Assembly (NCBI GenBank): GCA_016617785.1
Contig: JADILM010000006.1
Span: forward strand, 1,302,001-1,366,000
Length of the DNA: 64,000 bases
Direction: 5' to 3'
From: Sporobolomyces roseus
Lineage: Eukaryota; Basidiomycota; Microbotryomycetes; Sporidiobolales; Sporidiobolaceae
Numbering within the stretch: the first letter of the stretch is position 1; each line of letters begins with the position of its first letter. The position numbers were made by a program, and so were the translations under genes. The notes beneath the pieces were generated by a model that did no database searches, was not told the origin of the DNA, and saw nothing but the letters and a program-made list of their open reading frames with translations. This document shows, piece by piece, positions 46,802 through 57,119 of the stretch.

Positions 46802-47617
46802 ATGCGCTCTACTAGTACTCTACCTACGATCCTACAACAGTACTGCGGTTCCAGACCAACGTCTCCTGTTCAATTTGGCATCAAAATGCAATCCCCCTCT
46901 TCTCAACCTCGAAATCCCTCTTCTCATGAATCCGACTACTTCAGCTCTCACCTGAATACCCAAGATTTGTTGGATTCACTACCGAAACTATCCAAATCAA
47001 CCATGGTCGAGGGAGAAGAATTGGAGTTGGAGCGGATTCGGAACGGTTTATTACAGCAGGCACCTGGGAAAGAAGGAAATGTGGGAAAGGCTAGAAGACC
47101 ATCAGCTAGTTACTTCAGGATTGTCAAGAATCAAGGGGTGGATATCGCTTCTTCAACCTCAGGAGGCTCGAGTCTTTCGACCCCCTCTCTCGAATCCGAC
47201 TATTCCCTATCCGCCTCCTGCTCCCCTCTTCACACCCCTTTAGACGACTACGAATACTCTGGACCAGCAACTCCCCTCGATTCGAATTCCCCAGTCCTCG
47301 AACCCGCCTCTCTTCCTTCTCTCGCTACTCGCAGGGGAAGACCAATGAAGATTGACATCCCTGCCTTCCAACTCGACGCTTCCTACTTCACTGCCCCTCC
47401 GAAAGCTGCCGTCGCTAAACCTTCCTCGTTCCAATTCGACGTAGCCCCTCCGAGACGTTCGAAACCTTCCAACACTTCCACTTCCCTTCCTGCGAAACCT
47501 TCCGCTCCTTCCTCCTGGTCTCAAGATCCCGTCGACCTAGCTGGAATCATCGGCGAACGACCTGGTAGTCCGATCCGATTCAAGACGAAGAGGCGAGACA
47601 ATGGCTTCGCATTCTAA
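46802..47617 (+). CDS. Intronless disordered Ser/Pro-rich protein, unknown
   Basis: Single exon, 271 residues. No family recognised. Short conserved-looking patches sit in disorder: LNTQDLLDSLPKLS, RPSASYFRIVKNQG, GRPMKIDIPAFQLD and the C-terminal RPGSPIRFKTKRRDNGFAF. These spaced linear motifs resemble regulatory or docking proteins. An upstream open frame extends to 46601 without an ATG, so the start at 46802 is the first ATG in frame. It is one of the few intronless genes in the window. Confidence 0.6.
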   Translation: MRSTSTLPTILQQYCGSRPTSPVQFGIKMQSPSSQPRNPSSHESDYFSSHLNTQDLLDSLPKLSKSTMVEGEELELERIRNGLLQQAPGKEGNVGKARRPSASYFRIVKNQGVDIASSTSGGSSLSTPSLESDYSLSASCSPLHTPLDDYEYSGPATPLDSNSPVLEPASLPSLATRRGRPMKIDIPAFQLDASYFTAPPKAAVAKPSSFQFDVAPPRRSKPSNTSTSLPAKPSAPSSWSQDPVDLAGIIGERPGSPIRFKTKRRDNGFAF

Positions 47618-47951
47618 ACTCTTCGACCCTCTCCTTCCCTCTCCCTTATGTTGATCTTCGTCTTTCGTATTATACCTATCGTGTCTTTTCATCCTTCGTC
47701 TTTCCCGGGAATACCCCTGCCCTCTCTCTCTCATCGTACTGTGTTTAGGAATAGTTTTCTTTTGTTTCCATAGATTCCGAATCGATCTTCTCTTTTGAAT
47801 AGAAAGTATCGCAATACAAGCAGTAGTACCTCCTCACATTCACTTGGTCTTTGCGAAATCCTGAGAGAATTTGTTGCGAAACTTGAGATGATTCAGCGAC
47901 CACTTTCAGAAATAAGACGCAATTCTCAACTTTCTCACTTTCACTCATACG
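47618..47951. other. Intergenic region
   Basis: 334 bp; T-rich 3' end of the previous gene, then the promoter of the MetX-family gene. No further signal. Confidence 0.4.
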
Positions 47952-49756
47952 ATGTCGACTCGGTTAGCAAGGAGTACCACAAGACTACTCGTACGATCAC
48001 AGACCTTCCACACGACTGCAGCTTCAGCGCATCCAGCTAGAACGCAACCTCGAAAGGAGAATGAACCAACCTCGACTTCTACAGACCGATTCAACAGACC
48101 TAATGGATCAAACCCTGCCATGAGCTTTCCTTGTGTGGATCAGAACGAGATTCGGACAGCAAGACTCCTCGAGAAACGAAACTCTTCCCTCTCCTCTCCC
48201 TCCTTCTCTCCCGATTCATCTGCCGCTTCCTACAACACTCTTGGCCCTTCCTCTTCGACAGATCCCACATCTGATGATCCAGAAGGTCCAGAACCTGCTT
48301 ACGCCAACGTCGTATCTGGTTACAAGCTTTACAATCATCCCCACTCATTTCCTCTCGACTACGGTGGACAACTTCCCTCTTTCTCCCTAGCCTATGAAAC
48401 ATGGGGAACTCTCAACGCCGACAAATCGAACGCCGTCCTCCTTCATACCGGTCTATCAGCTTCATCTCACGCTCATTCGACTCCTGAAAATCCTCAAGAA
48501 GGGTGGTGGGAGAAATTCATCGGACCTGGCAAAGCACTCGATACGAATCGATTCTTTGTCATTTGTACGAACGTGTTAGGAGGATGTTATGGATCGACTG
48601 GACCTTCTTCGCTCGACCCCTCAGATGGACAACCTTACGCAACTAGATTTCCGATTCTATCAATCTTCGACATGGTCAGGGCGCAATTCGAGTTGTTGTC
48701 GAGTTTGGGGATCGACAAGTTGGCGGCAAGCGTAGGGAGTAGTATGGGAGGAATGCAGAGTATCGCAGCGGCGCATTTGGAACCGGAAAGGGTTGGCAAA
48801 ATTGTCAGTATCAGTGGAACTTCGAGGAGTAGTCCGGCTAGTATCGCTATGAGGCATGCGCAAAGAAGTGGTCAGTCTCAGTCACATTGTCAGCAGTGTT
48901 GGAGTTTCGCTGACTGAGGCTCGAGTTCGACAGTTTTGATGGCGGATCCAAATTGGAAACGAGGGTTCTACTACGATGAGCTACCACCACACACCGGAAT
49001 GAAGCTAGCTCGACGTGAGTCCATCCTGACTGTTCGACTTACAGCTTTCCGAATACGAACTGACCTCGTCTGTTCTTTCCTTCAGAAATCGCAACGATCA
49101 CTTATCGCTCAGGTCCAGAATGGGAACAACGATTCGCAAGGCGACGACGCGACCTCTCAACATCTCCTTCACTCTCGGAAGACGTCACCTCTTCACCTCG
49201 TCTCCCATCCCCTCCCGTTCTTTGTCCCGATTTCCTCATCGAAACCTACCTCGACCACCAAGGAGAACAATTCTGTCTCAAATACGACGCAAACTCGCTC
49301 ATCTACGTCTCGAAAGCGATGGATCTATTCGACATGAGTCAAGACGCCCTCGACGATCTCGAAGCTCGAAAAGTCGCTCGAAACGCTGGAGCTCCTCCTA
49401 GTGACGCACTCTGCCCAGTTCCACCACCTCCATCTCCCCCATCATCAAAGAAGAAACCTTCGAAATCTTTCATCTCTTCCCTCCCTTCTTCTCACGCCTA
49501 CCTTCCTTCCCTCACGAGCGGTCTCTCCCGATTATCGAATCACCCAACTCTCGTCATTGGAGTTCAAAGCGATACCCTCTTCCCTATCGAACAACAGAGG
49601 GAACTGGCAGAGTGCCTGAAGGCGAATGGGAACCCGAATGTCGTTTACTATGAACTGAATCAGCCTTGGGGTCATGATACTTTCCTTTTAGATGTTACGA
49701 ACGTCGGAAGTGCGATCAATGGGTTCTTGTCGGCTTCCTTCGGGACAGAGAAGTAA
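47952..49756 (+). CDS. CYS2: Serine O-acyltransferase, Cys2/CysA type (MetX family), likely mitochondrial
   Basis: Exons 47952-48870, 48934-49014, 49086-49756; 556 residues. An alpha/beta-hydrolase acyltransferase. Automatic tools tend to call such proteins homoserine O-acetyltransferase (Met2), but the blocks [37 protein letters not shown] and [16 protein letters not shown] fit the fungal Cys2/CysA group that acylates serine for cysteine synthesis. The nucleophile is in GSSMGG and the catalytic His in WGHD. The first 35 residues (Arg/Ser/Thr-rich, no acids until residue 36) look like a mitochondrial presequence. A Ser/Pro insert of about 60 residues interrupts the C-terminal half. Acyl donor (acetyl or succinyl) cannot be told. 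Confidence 0.83.
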
Positions 49757-50524
49757 GGAGTAGTCTATCATATCGTATAGCAGTAGTAGATACCATTGTT
49801 GTAGAGAATGAACAGAGGAAGCGAGGGGTTTCGCAAGACTTTGATTGTTCTCGTTCGTTGAAGTCGCGGCACAATCGCAGCTTGGCTCGCTCTCGGATGA
49901 TACACATATGAGCGTCTGCTCAATGTAGCTACAGAGAGGAAGAAGAGAGACAACAAAATCGTGAGATACCGAAAGTTGCGAAATTCTGCCAAGTTGCTAC
50001 TTCCCTTTCTCACCTCTTCATCAAGCGATCCAACCCGACTCTCCCTCTTCATTCCGCGCTATCACCTCTATCCACCCGATCACCTATTCACGCCACCTCG
50101 CTCTCTTCCCCCTTGGAAAGCTCCACACCTCCCGCTCAAATTCCTTGATCTCCTGACTTGAGCAAGGGTTCCCGACACTTGAACCTCCATCAGAATAACA
50201 GTTGGTATCTATCGATCACCTACCAGCTCCCCCTCGATCTTCACAGCTTGATATCCTCCCAGCATTCCTCCGAATCCACCTTCCTCCCGATCCTCTCCAG
50301 TCCCCGTTCAGAGGCAACGACGTCGAGCTAGTACATCCTCACCAGCTCGAGATACACCTAGTCCACAACGCAAGAAACCTAGAACTCAATCACCCGATCT
50401 TCCTCGCTCTTCTTCCTCCCTTCCTCTTCCTCCTCCTCCTCAATTTCCCCATCTTGCCGAATCATCTAGACCTTCGACCTCTTCTGCAAGTTCTGCCATT
50501 CACGACAACGACGAAGACGAAAGA
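49757..50524. other. Intergenic region and possible 5' coding exon of GID7 homologue
   Basis: 768 bp. From about 50263 to 50524 the frame of the downstream gene is open and looks coding (Pro/Ser/Arg-rich with QRKKPRTQSPDLPR), preceded by an AG acceptor context at 50258-50262, but I find no upstream exon with an ATG. The rest looks non-coding. Confidence 0.5.
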
Positions 50525-53008
50525 ATGGTCTCTTCTGGAGTGCCCGCTCTCGCTGCGCCATCAACAACAGCAGCTTCGAACGGACACTCGAGAGGAGAAT
50601 CAAACGGAAATGGTCATTCGAATGGATTCGCTATAAACGGGAATGGGTCATCGTCACTCGTAGATAAGGACATGGCGACGAACGGTATGTTGGACTCGAA
50701 CAAGTATAGAGGAGAAGATGGATTCGTACCATTGTGGGGAGGGAGTAATTTCGATCGAAGAGAATTCGTTAGACTCGCTCTACAAGCTTTTCAAGATATG
50801 GGTTACAGGTTCGTCGTCACTCACGCTCTTATCTGTTACACATGATGCTGAGTTTTGCAGCGTACAGGGACACTGCTTCGACACTTCAAGCGGAATCAGG
50901 ATTTACCGTCGAAGATCCTGCTGTCGCTTCTTTCCGTCAAAGCATTCTCGAAGGTAGATGGAGTGATGTCGAAGCGATCGTGTCAAGTCTACCTCTCGAA
51001 CGACCAGAAAGTACTCTCGTATGTTCTCTCTTGTGCATTCCATCGGCAGGATGAAAACTCAGAATCTCTTGTCTCTTGTAGCCTATCCTCTTTGCTGTTC
51101 GACAGCAGAAGTTCCTCGAAGCTATGGAAGCTCAAGATACGAAGAAAGCGTTGACGATATTACGGAACGACCTGTCTTGCCTCAACTTTGATTCGGATCG
51201 ACTGCATTTCCTTTCGAGGTACGGACGCATTGGCTCTGTACCGCTTGACGAACTCGAGCTGATACCAGGGGAAAATGGGTCTGTAGTCTCGTGATGTGTG
51301 CTGAACCGGAAGAACTGCGGAGGAGAGCGACATGGGACGGCGCGAATGGACAATCTCGACGACAATTGCTGGTTCATCTGCAGAGTACGACTTCTCCATT
51401 CCTCTTTTTTCGTGACCCTCGCTGACTTGGTCTCTATCTAGGCTTCATCTCGCCAACTGTCATGCTTCCCGAACGGCGGTTAGCGACTCTCCTTTCACAA
51501 GCACAGTCTTATCAACAACGACATCACGCTTTCCCTTCTTCCGCTTCCGAACCCTTCTCTCTCCTCGTCGATGCCGAAGCACAATCAACAGAAACCTTCC
51601 CTGATCACACCTCTCGGATCTTGCGAGAACATACGGACGAAGTTTGGAGATTAGCGTGGAGTCACAATGGGGAATTCCTTGCAACTGCTGGGAAAGATCG
51701 AACAGTCATCATCTGGAACGTCAAGGTACGGCCTACTCTTCTTCCCTCGTGTGTTCTCCTGGGACTGACTAGCGAGAATGGTGCCATTGTACAGGAAGAT
51801 TTCGCCGTTCACAAGATCCTCGGTCCTCATCCAGATCCAGTATCGTGCCTCGCATGGTCTCCAGATGATTCGATCTTGTTGACTGCGGCGGAAATGGTCA
51901 TCAAGATGTGGAGTATGCAATCACTCGAATGTATCGCTACATTGTCTCGACACGATTATCCGATTGGTGCTCTCGCTTGGTTACCGAATGGTCTTGAGTT
52001 TGTTTCGGGAGGGATGGATCTCAAGGTCTATTTCTGGGTGCGTCTAGCTCTGTCTTCGCAAGTCTGTCTATCGACTGACTTTCTAGGTTGAGCCTTCGCG
52101 TAGGACCTGAGCGGAAACATTACTGCTACTCTACCTTCTTCGCCGACTCGGGTCCTCGATCTCGCTGTCACGCCGGATGGATCAAAGCTCGTGTGCGTCG
52201 GTCGTGCAGATACGACTGAACCGCACATGATCCCTTCTAGACAAAGTTCGAGGAGTGCTACACCTCAGATGAACCTCTCGGCACCGTTGGGAGCTAGACA
52301 CGAGAAACGCATCTCCGTGTACGATCTCGTCAAGAAGGAATTACTATAGTACGTCTTATGCTCTCTCTACTTTGATACTTTGGGAGTCGGAGCGAGCTAA
52401 TCCACATCGACTCCGTCCAATAGTGAGGTTGTTCAACCTTCGGAGCTCACTTCGGTCGAGGTATCGAAGGACTCAAAGTATGCTATCATCAGTCATGCTC
52501 CCAAGGTAAGTTTTAAAATTGGACAATCGCAAACCTCCCGACCTTTGCTGATAGCCCTTCTTTTTCAAACCTACAGGAGATCCTCTACCTCGAGCTTGAA
52601 TCAGGTTCCATCTTGCGCAAGTTCGATGGTCACGATCAAGGTCAATACGTCTTGCGGAGTTGTTTCGGAGGAGCGACAGAGAATTTCGTTCTCAGCGGAA
52701 GTGCCGGTACGCTCATTCTCGCACCTTTCTCCTATCCTCTCGTCTCACTCAGCTTCTTCGCTCGCGATATAGACGGCAAGATCGTAGTTTACCATCGAGA
52801 TACTGGACGACTCCTCTACAAACTCGAAGGTCACGATTTGACAACAGTCAATGCAGTCGCATGGAATCCTGATTCTTCTCGAGCCATGTGGGCTAGTTGT
52901 TCAGATGACAGAACGATCAGGATCTGGGAGATGAGTCCTGCTGATGCGAAGGAGGCGGAATCAGTAGGTCCCAGGAGGAATCGTCTCAGACGACTGAGTC
53001 TTACTTGA
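50525..53008 (+). CDS. GID7: GID7/WDR26 homologue, CTLH E3 ligase WD40 subunit
   Basis: Exons 50525-50808, 50868-51018, 51082-51218, 51287-51384, 51442-51725, 51795-52037, 52104-52348, 52424-52505, 52577-52706, 52773-53008; 629 residues from the first in-frame ATG. Subunit of the GID/CTLH ubiquitin ligase, which in yeast removes gluconeogenic enzymes. A LisH-like helix pair (FVRLALQAFQDMGYRDTA) and CTLH segment (FRQSILEGRWSDVEAIV) precede a WD40 propeller (DEVWRLAWSHNGEFLATAG, VSCLAWSPDDSILLTA, ASCSDDRTIRIWEM). The 5' end is not settled: in-frame coding-like sequence with a nuclear signal extends back to about 50263. Confidence 0.9.
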
Positions 53009-53476
53009 GACTTCTTCTCACCCCTTTCACGCCTTCATCCCATACTTGTAGCTATTCAATTTCTCTGTCATCGCTCTCCCTATTCCCTCATTCTGGTTCC
53101 CTCCACCCCTATTGCAGCTCGTCGTTTTATTTCCTCCTTCTCTCTTCCTTTCTCTCTCTCTCTCTCTTTGATGTTGTAGCTCTTACTCTTGTTCCTTTCC
53201 GCGTGTGTTACCTGCAGTTTACTACTCTCTCTCTCTCTTCACACCCCTTCGTGAGAAGGCGAGTTTCTCTATAACCGATCGAATGGAATTCCGCTTCTCT
53301 TGAATTTGGTATAGATCGGTACTATGCTACTCGATCGACCCCTTCTACAACTACCAAAGGAGACAAGACAAACTAAAGTGTATTCAAAGTGCTCCAAGTT
53401 GAATGAAATCCTTTGGCTCTGGTCGAGATCGCAAAGTTTGCGATAACTTTCCATCGTTCTTCTCCTGCAATTCTCG
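53009..53476. other. Intergenic region GID7-DUF4203
   Basis: 468 bp; CT-rich 3' flank with a (TC)n run at 53152-53167. No gene seen. Confidence 0.4.
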
Positions 53477-56400
53477 ATGGCGGGACTGTTCAAGCGTCTC
53501 TGTACGCTCTTAATTTTGATCGGCAGCGTTCAAGCCCAGCAAGTTCTTTCATCTACGACTCGAACTTCCTCCCTCGTCTCTGAATCTTCCCGCAGAGTTT
53601 CCTCTTCCTCTCTTTCACTTCGACCCACTTCGACTCTCAATTCGAATACGACTCGAATTTTTGGCAACTTGGGATCAGTAGCTTCAGTACTTCAAACCGT
53701 CTTACCCTCTACATCCACCACTTCGGAGTTACCGCTTGAAACTTCTTCTCCTCTCCCTTCAGGGCCACCCACTCTCGATACTCGAATCGACGCTACTTTC
53801 GGGATCTTAGGTGGAGTACTTATAATCTCAGGACTAGTATTGGGCTCAGTAGGGACTTATTATCGCAGGTGAGTCGATCTCAAACTCAGTGGGGAGAATA
53901 ATTGTTGATTGACTTTTGGAGGAGGACTCTTGACAGGCCAGCACTCTTTGTTTCAGGACTCTACACAGGATCACTCGTAGTAGGACTCTTGATTGTCCAT
54001 TTCGCATTAGTAGGGCGTCAATCTCCACCTAAATCAACTGTATGTTCCAATCTCAATTTCACTCTCAGGATCGCCTTGGCTCATATCGTTCGATTCCCTC
54101 AGACTCGTGGACTATTCCTTCTCGCTTCATTAGTAGCGGGGATTGTCTGTGGAGCGTTCTCCTTCCTCTTCCACAAAGCAGGCGAACTACTACAAGCCTC
54201 ACTCGCCGGATTCCTCCTCGGTTGCTCTCTTCTTGCTGTCCAGAGCGACTCACTCATTAAACCAGTCGGTCTTCGTTATATCCTATTGCTCGGTATGTCC
54301 TGCTCCCTCCTAGCTATCTCTCCTTTGCTGCGCATGCACTGATCTCGCGTGAGGTGGCAATGTTGAAGGACTTTCGGCTCTCTTCTTCCTCCTCGCCTCG
54401 ATCCCACGACTTTCCCTTATTGTCGTCGTAGTAGCAACCTCAGCAATTGGAGCTACAGCTGCTGTCATCGGTATAGATTGTTTCACAACAGCTGGTCTCA
54501 AGTGAGTCCAACTTCTCTTCCTCGGGGAGATTCCGAAGAAGCTGACTGTCAGAATTCTAGGGAGTTCTACGTCTACAACTTTGGATTCTCAAAGCTCTAT
54601 CCGAAGCTCGAAGGTCATTACGTGAGTACAGTCCGCACCCTCCCCTCTCTTCCCTCTTTCCTCTTCACTGACTCCCCACATCTCTCGGTTTTCGCAGCCT
54701 CTCTCCAATCCGATAGTCATCGAATTAGGTGTCCTACTAGCACTCTTCATCTGTATGATGGCATTCCAACACCGCTTCTACGTCTTGATTGGAAAGAAAC
54801 AGCAAACCGAACAGGAGAACGAACAAGAACGAACGGTCCGTAACGACAAGATCGATGATCGCGCACGTCGTCACAACGAAGCACAGATAGGAGATTGGGA
54901 AGAGAAGTACGGGAATGGGAGACCTGCGAGGAGAGGAGTGTCGGAAAGCGAAGTCGAGACGATTCGAAAAGGGAAGAGAAAGAATTGGTTTGGATTTGGC
55001 AAGAGTCGGAAGGCATCGAAGGGTGATGCTTCATTATCTTCGTCAATGGAGGCGTCACGATCAAAGTCAACCTTGGGAAAAGCAGTCAACCCTTCTTCAA
55101 CCGATTTCCTCCCTCGTCTCGACGTCGAATTCGGTCAGCTTCGTTCAGTTTCATCTCCCGCGACCACAACTTTGGGCTCTCTTCGCCCTGTGCTTTCCCC
55201 ACTACAGGCTACTCCTCGACCAATGTCCTACCCAAAGAAGGAAGGCTGGGACGACTATCTCTCAACTCGTCAAGTCGCCATGTCTCTGCCTCCCGACGCT
55301 CTCCCTACTCGTTCCCGTTCTTCCCTCGCCCTCGTCTCTCCTTCTCCTTCTATCCCCAAGTCAAGTCCACGTTTCCAAGATGAAGCAGACGAAGACGACG
55401 ATACTCCTCTCGCTCTCTCCCCTCGCCGACCAACTTCGTATCGTACCAACTCCTCTCCCCTGATCGGCACTAGTCTCCGTCCAACCTCGTCTCACGACCT
55501 TCACCTTACTCCCTCGAACCCAGAATCTTCTTCCCTCCCTCGTTCCCATTCTCGCGCCCTCTCAATCGCACACCAAATTCCCTCAGTCCTCCTCGAATCA
55601 CCTTCGAAGCCTTCTCTCGCCGCACACATCAAGAGCGAGTCTCAACCTGGGATGCTCGACAAGGTCGGCAAACGAGCTACTCTACTCGACTTGAACGAAC
55701 CTTCGAAATTTAACCCTTACAACGAGAGGGACAGGCCGAGAACCGCTTCGGATGAGAGGATCATTATCGGAGATAGGAGGAAGAGCTTCAATGGTCTCGC
55801 GTCGCCGAAGAAAGTCAACGAAGGACCAAAGATTATGGATTTCGAAGACTTGGATGCGAAACATCGAAAACGACTTTCTCTGTGAGTTCTGCGCTCTTCA
55901 TAATTGCCTCGTTCTTCTTTACTGACGATGCCTTACTCGCACAGTCTGCAAACTACGGCAGCCGACAACGTTGCAGCAGAAGCTGCCAAAGCTGAGATCG
56001 TACGAAGGCAGCAAGTCGAAGCTGCGTCTCATCGTTCGAAGGATCACACTCGGCGTCGCAGTCTCTCGAGCAACAACCTGTTGTCGAGCCCTCGCACGAG
56101 CACCGATGAATTCGGACAACTCGGAGGAGGAGGAAACAGACCAAAATCTATCGCCAGTCTAAGTGGATTGCTCAGTCTCAAGCGAAACAGTTCATCAGGG
56201 GACCTCCTCACGGACGAGACCCTTCCTCGTTCTACCTCTAGAGGTTCCGTCAATACCCTTACTTCACCTACTCCTCGCACTCGACCCAACCCTTCCCCTC
56301 GTCGCGAATCCGCTCAAACTTTCCAACGAAACTCTCTCGCCTCACCTCCCCACGATACCCGTCGTCACTCACTCACTACTCTCCTCGAGACTTCCTTCGA

Positions 56401-56626
56401 CGACGCTCACTCCCTTGCAGACCTCGCAGCCTTGCAACGACCAGCGATGAAGGGGAGAAGTCATTCAGGTGGATTGGAGAAAGTTACAGAATGGAGGAGA
56501 TCGGGAACTTTCTCGCTCAATCATCTCCCTCCTCCTACTCAAGCTCAATCAGCTCCTATCACTCCTCCTGCCGCCGTTCTTGCTTCACCAACGAAGAAAG
56601 GAAAAGCTTCGTGGCTCGACTACTAA
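53477..56626 (+). CDS. DUF4203/TMEM198-like membrane protein with long cytosolic tail
   Basis: Exons 53477-53868, 53937-54039, 54103-54292, 54354-54501, 54561-54621, 54698-55881, 55945-56626; 919 residues. An N-terminal signal peptide (LFKRLCTLLILIGSVQAQ) and Ser/Thr-rich lumenal segment are followed by about seven TM segments with the DUF4203 pattern (FGILGGVLIISGLVLG, AGIVCGAFSFLF, LGCSLLAVQSD, SLIVVVVATSAIGATAAVIG, FYVYNFGFS). After the last TM a charged helix and about 550 residues of Ser/Pro/Arg-rich disorder end in KASWLDY. Animal TMEM198 is linked to Wnt signalling, but for fungal members I know no function. The long basic Ser-rich tail is a likely phosphorylation platform (inference). 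Confidence 0.78.
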
Positions 56627-57119
56627 AGGCAACATATCCTTACTATCTCCCTATCACTGCCTATAACGCTCTCACTCTAATCGGACTCTATACCCTCGAT
56701 TCCGCCTTTGCCCTCGTCGGAATACAAAAGACTACACTCAAAACTGCATCTCCCGTTCTCACTTTACTCTCTTTCCGCATGGATCACAACAGAATAGACA
56801 CTCCACAAAAACAGACACTTCTTTCTCTACATAGCATAATCAGTTACTTCTCTCTCTTTCGTTTAGTTCCACAAACTACCTTGTTCCTTGTCACCTTTTT
56901 TCGCTTTTACCGTTCTCAACTTTAGTACGTCTTTGTTCGTTGTAAACACTTCGTTCCTCTCGTCGAAAGGGGTTTCCAATGTGAGTGAGAGTAGAATGAG
57001 AAGTGTTCGAATGCGATTGCGAAGCAGAGAAAAGTACAAAAAACAGAGTTAAGAAAAAGAGTCGCTACAAGTCTATCTCACAAAGTCTATCTCCCGCTCA
57101 GTCTCAACCAATCGACGTA
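56627..57119. other. Convergent 3' intergenic region
   Basis: 493 bp between convergent stops. An open frame from the preceding gene's alternative frame runs to 56925 but has no features. Probably 3'UTRs. Confidence 0.4.
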
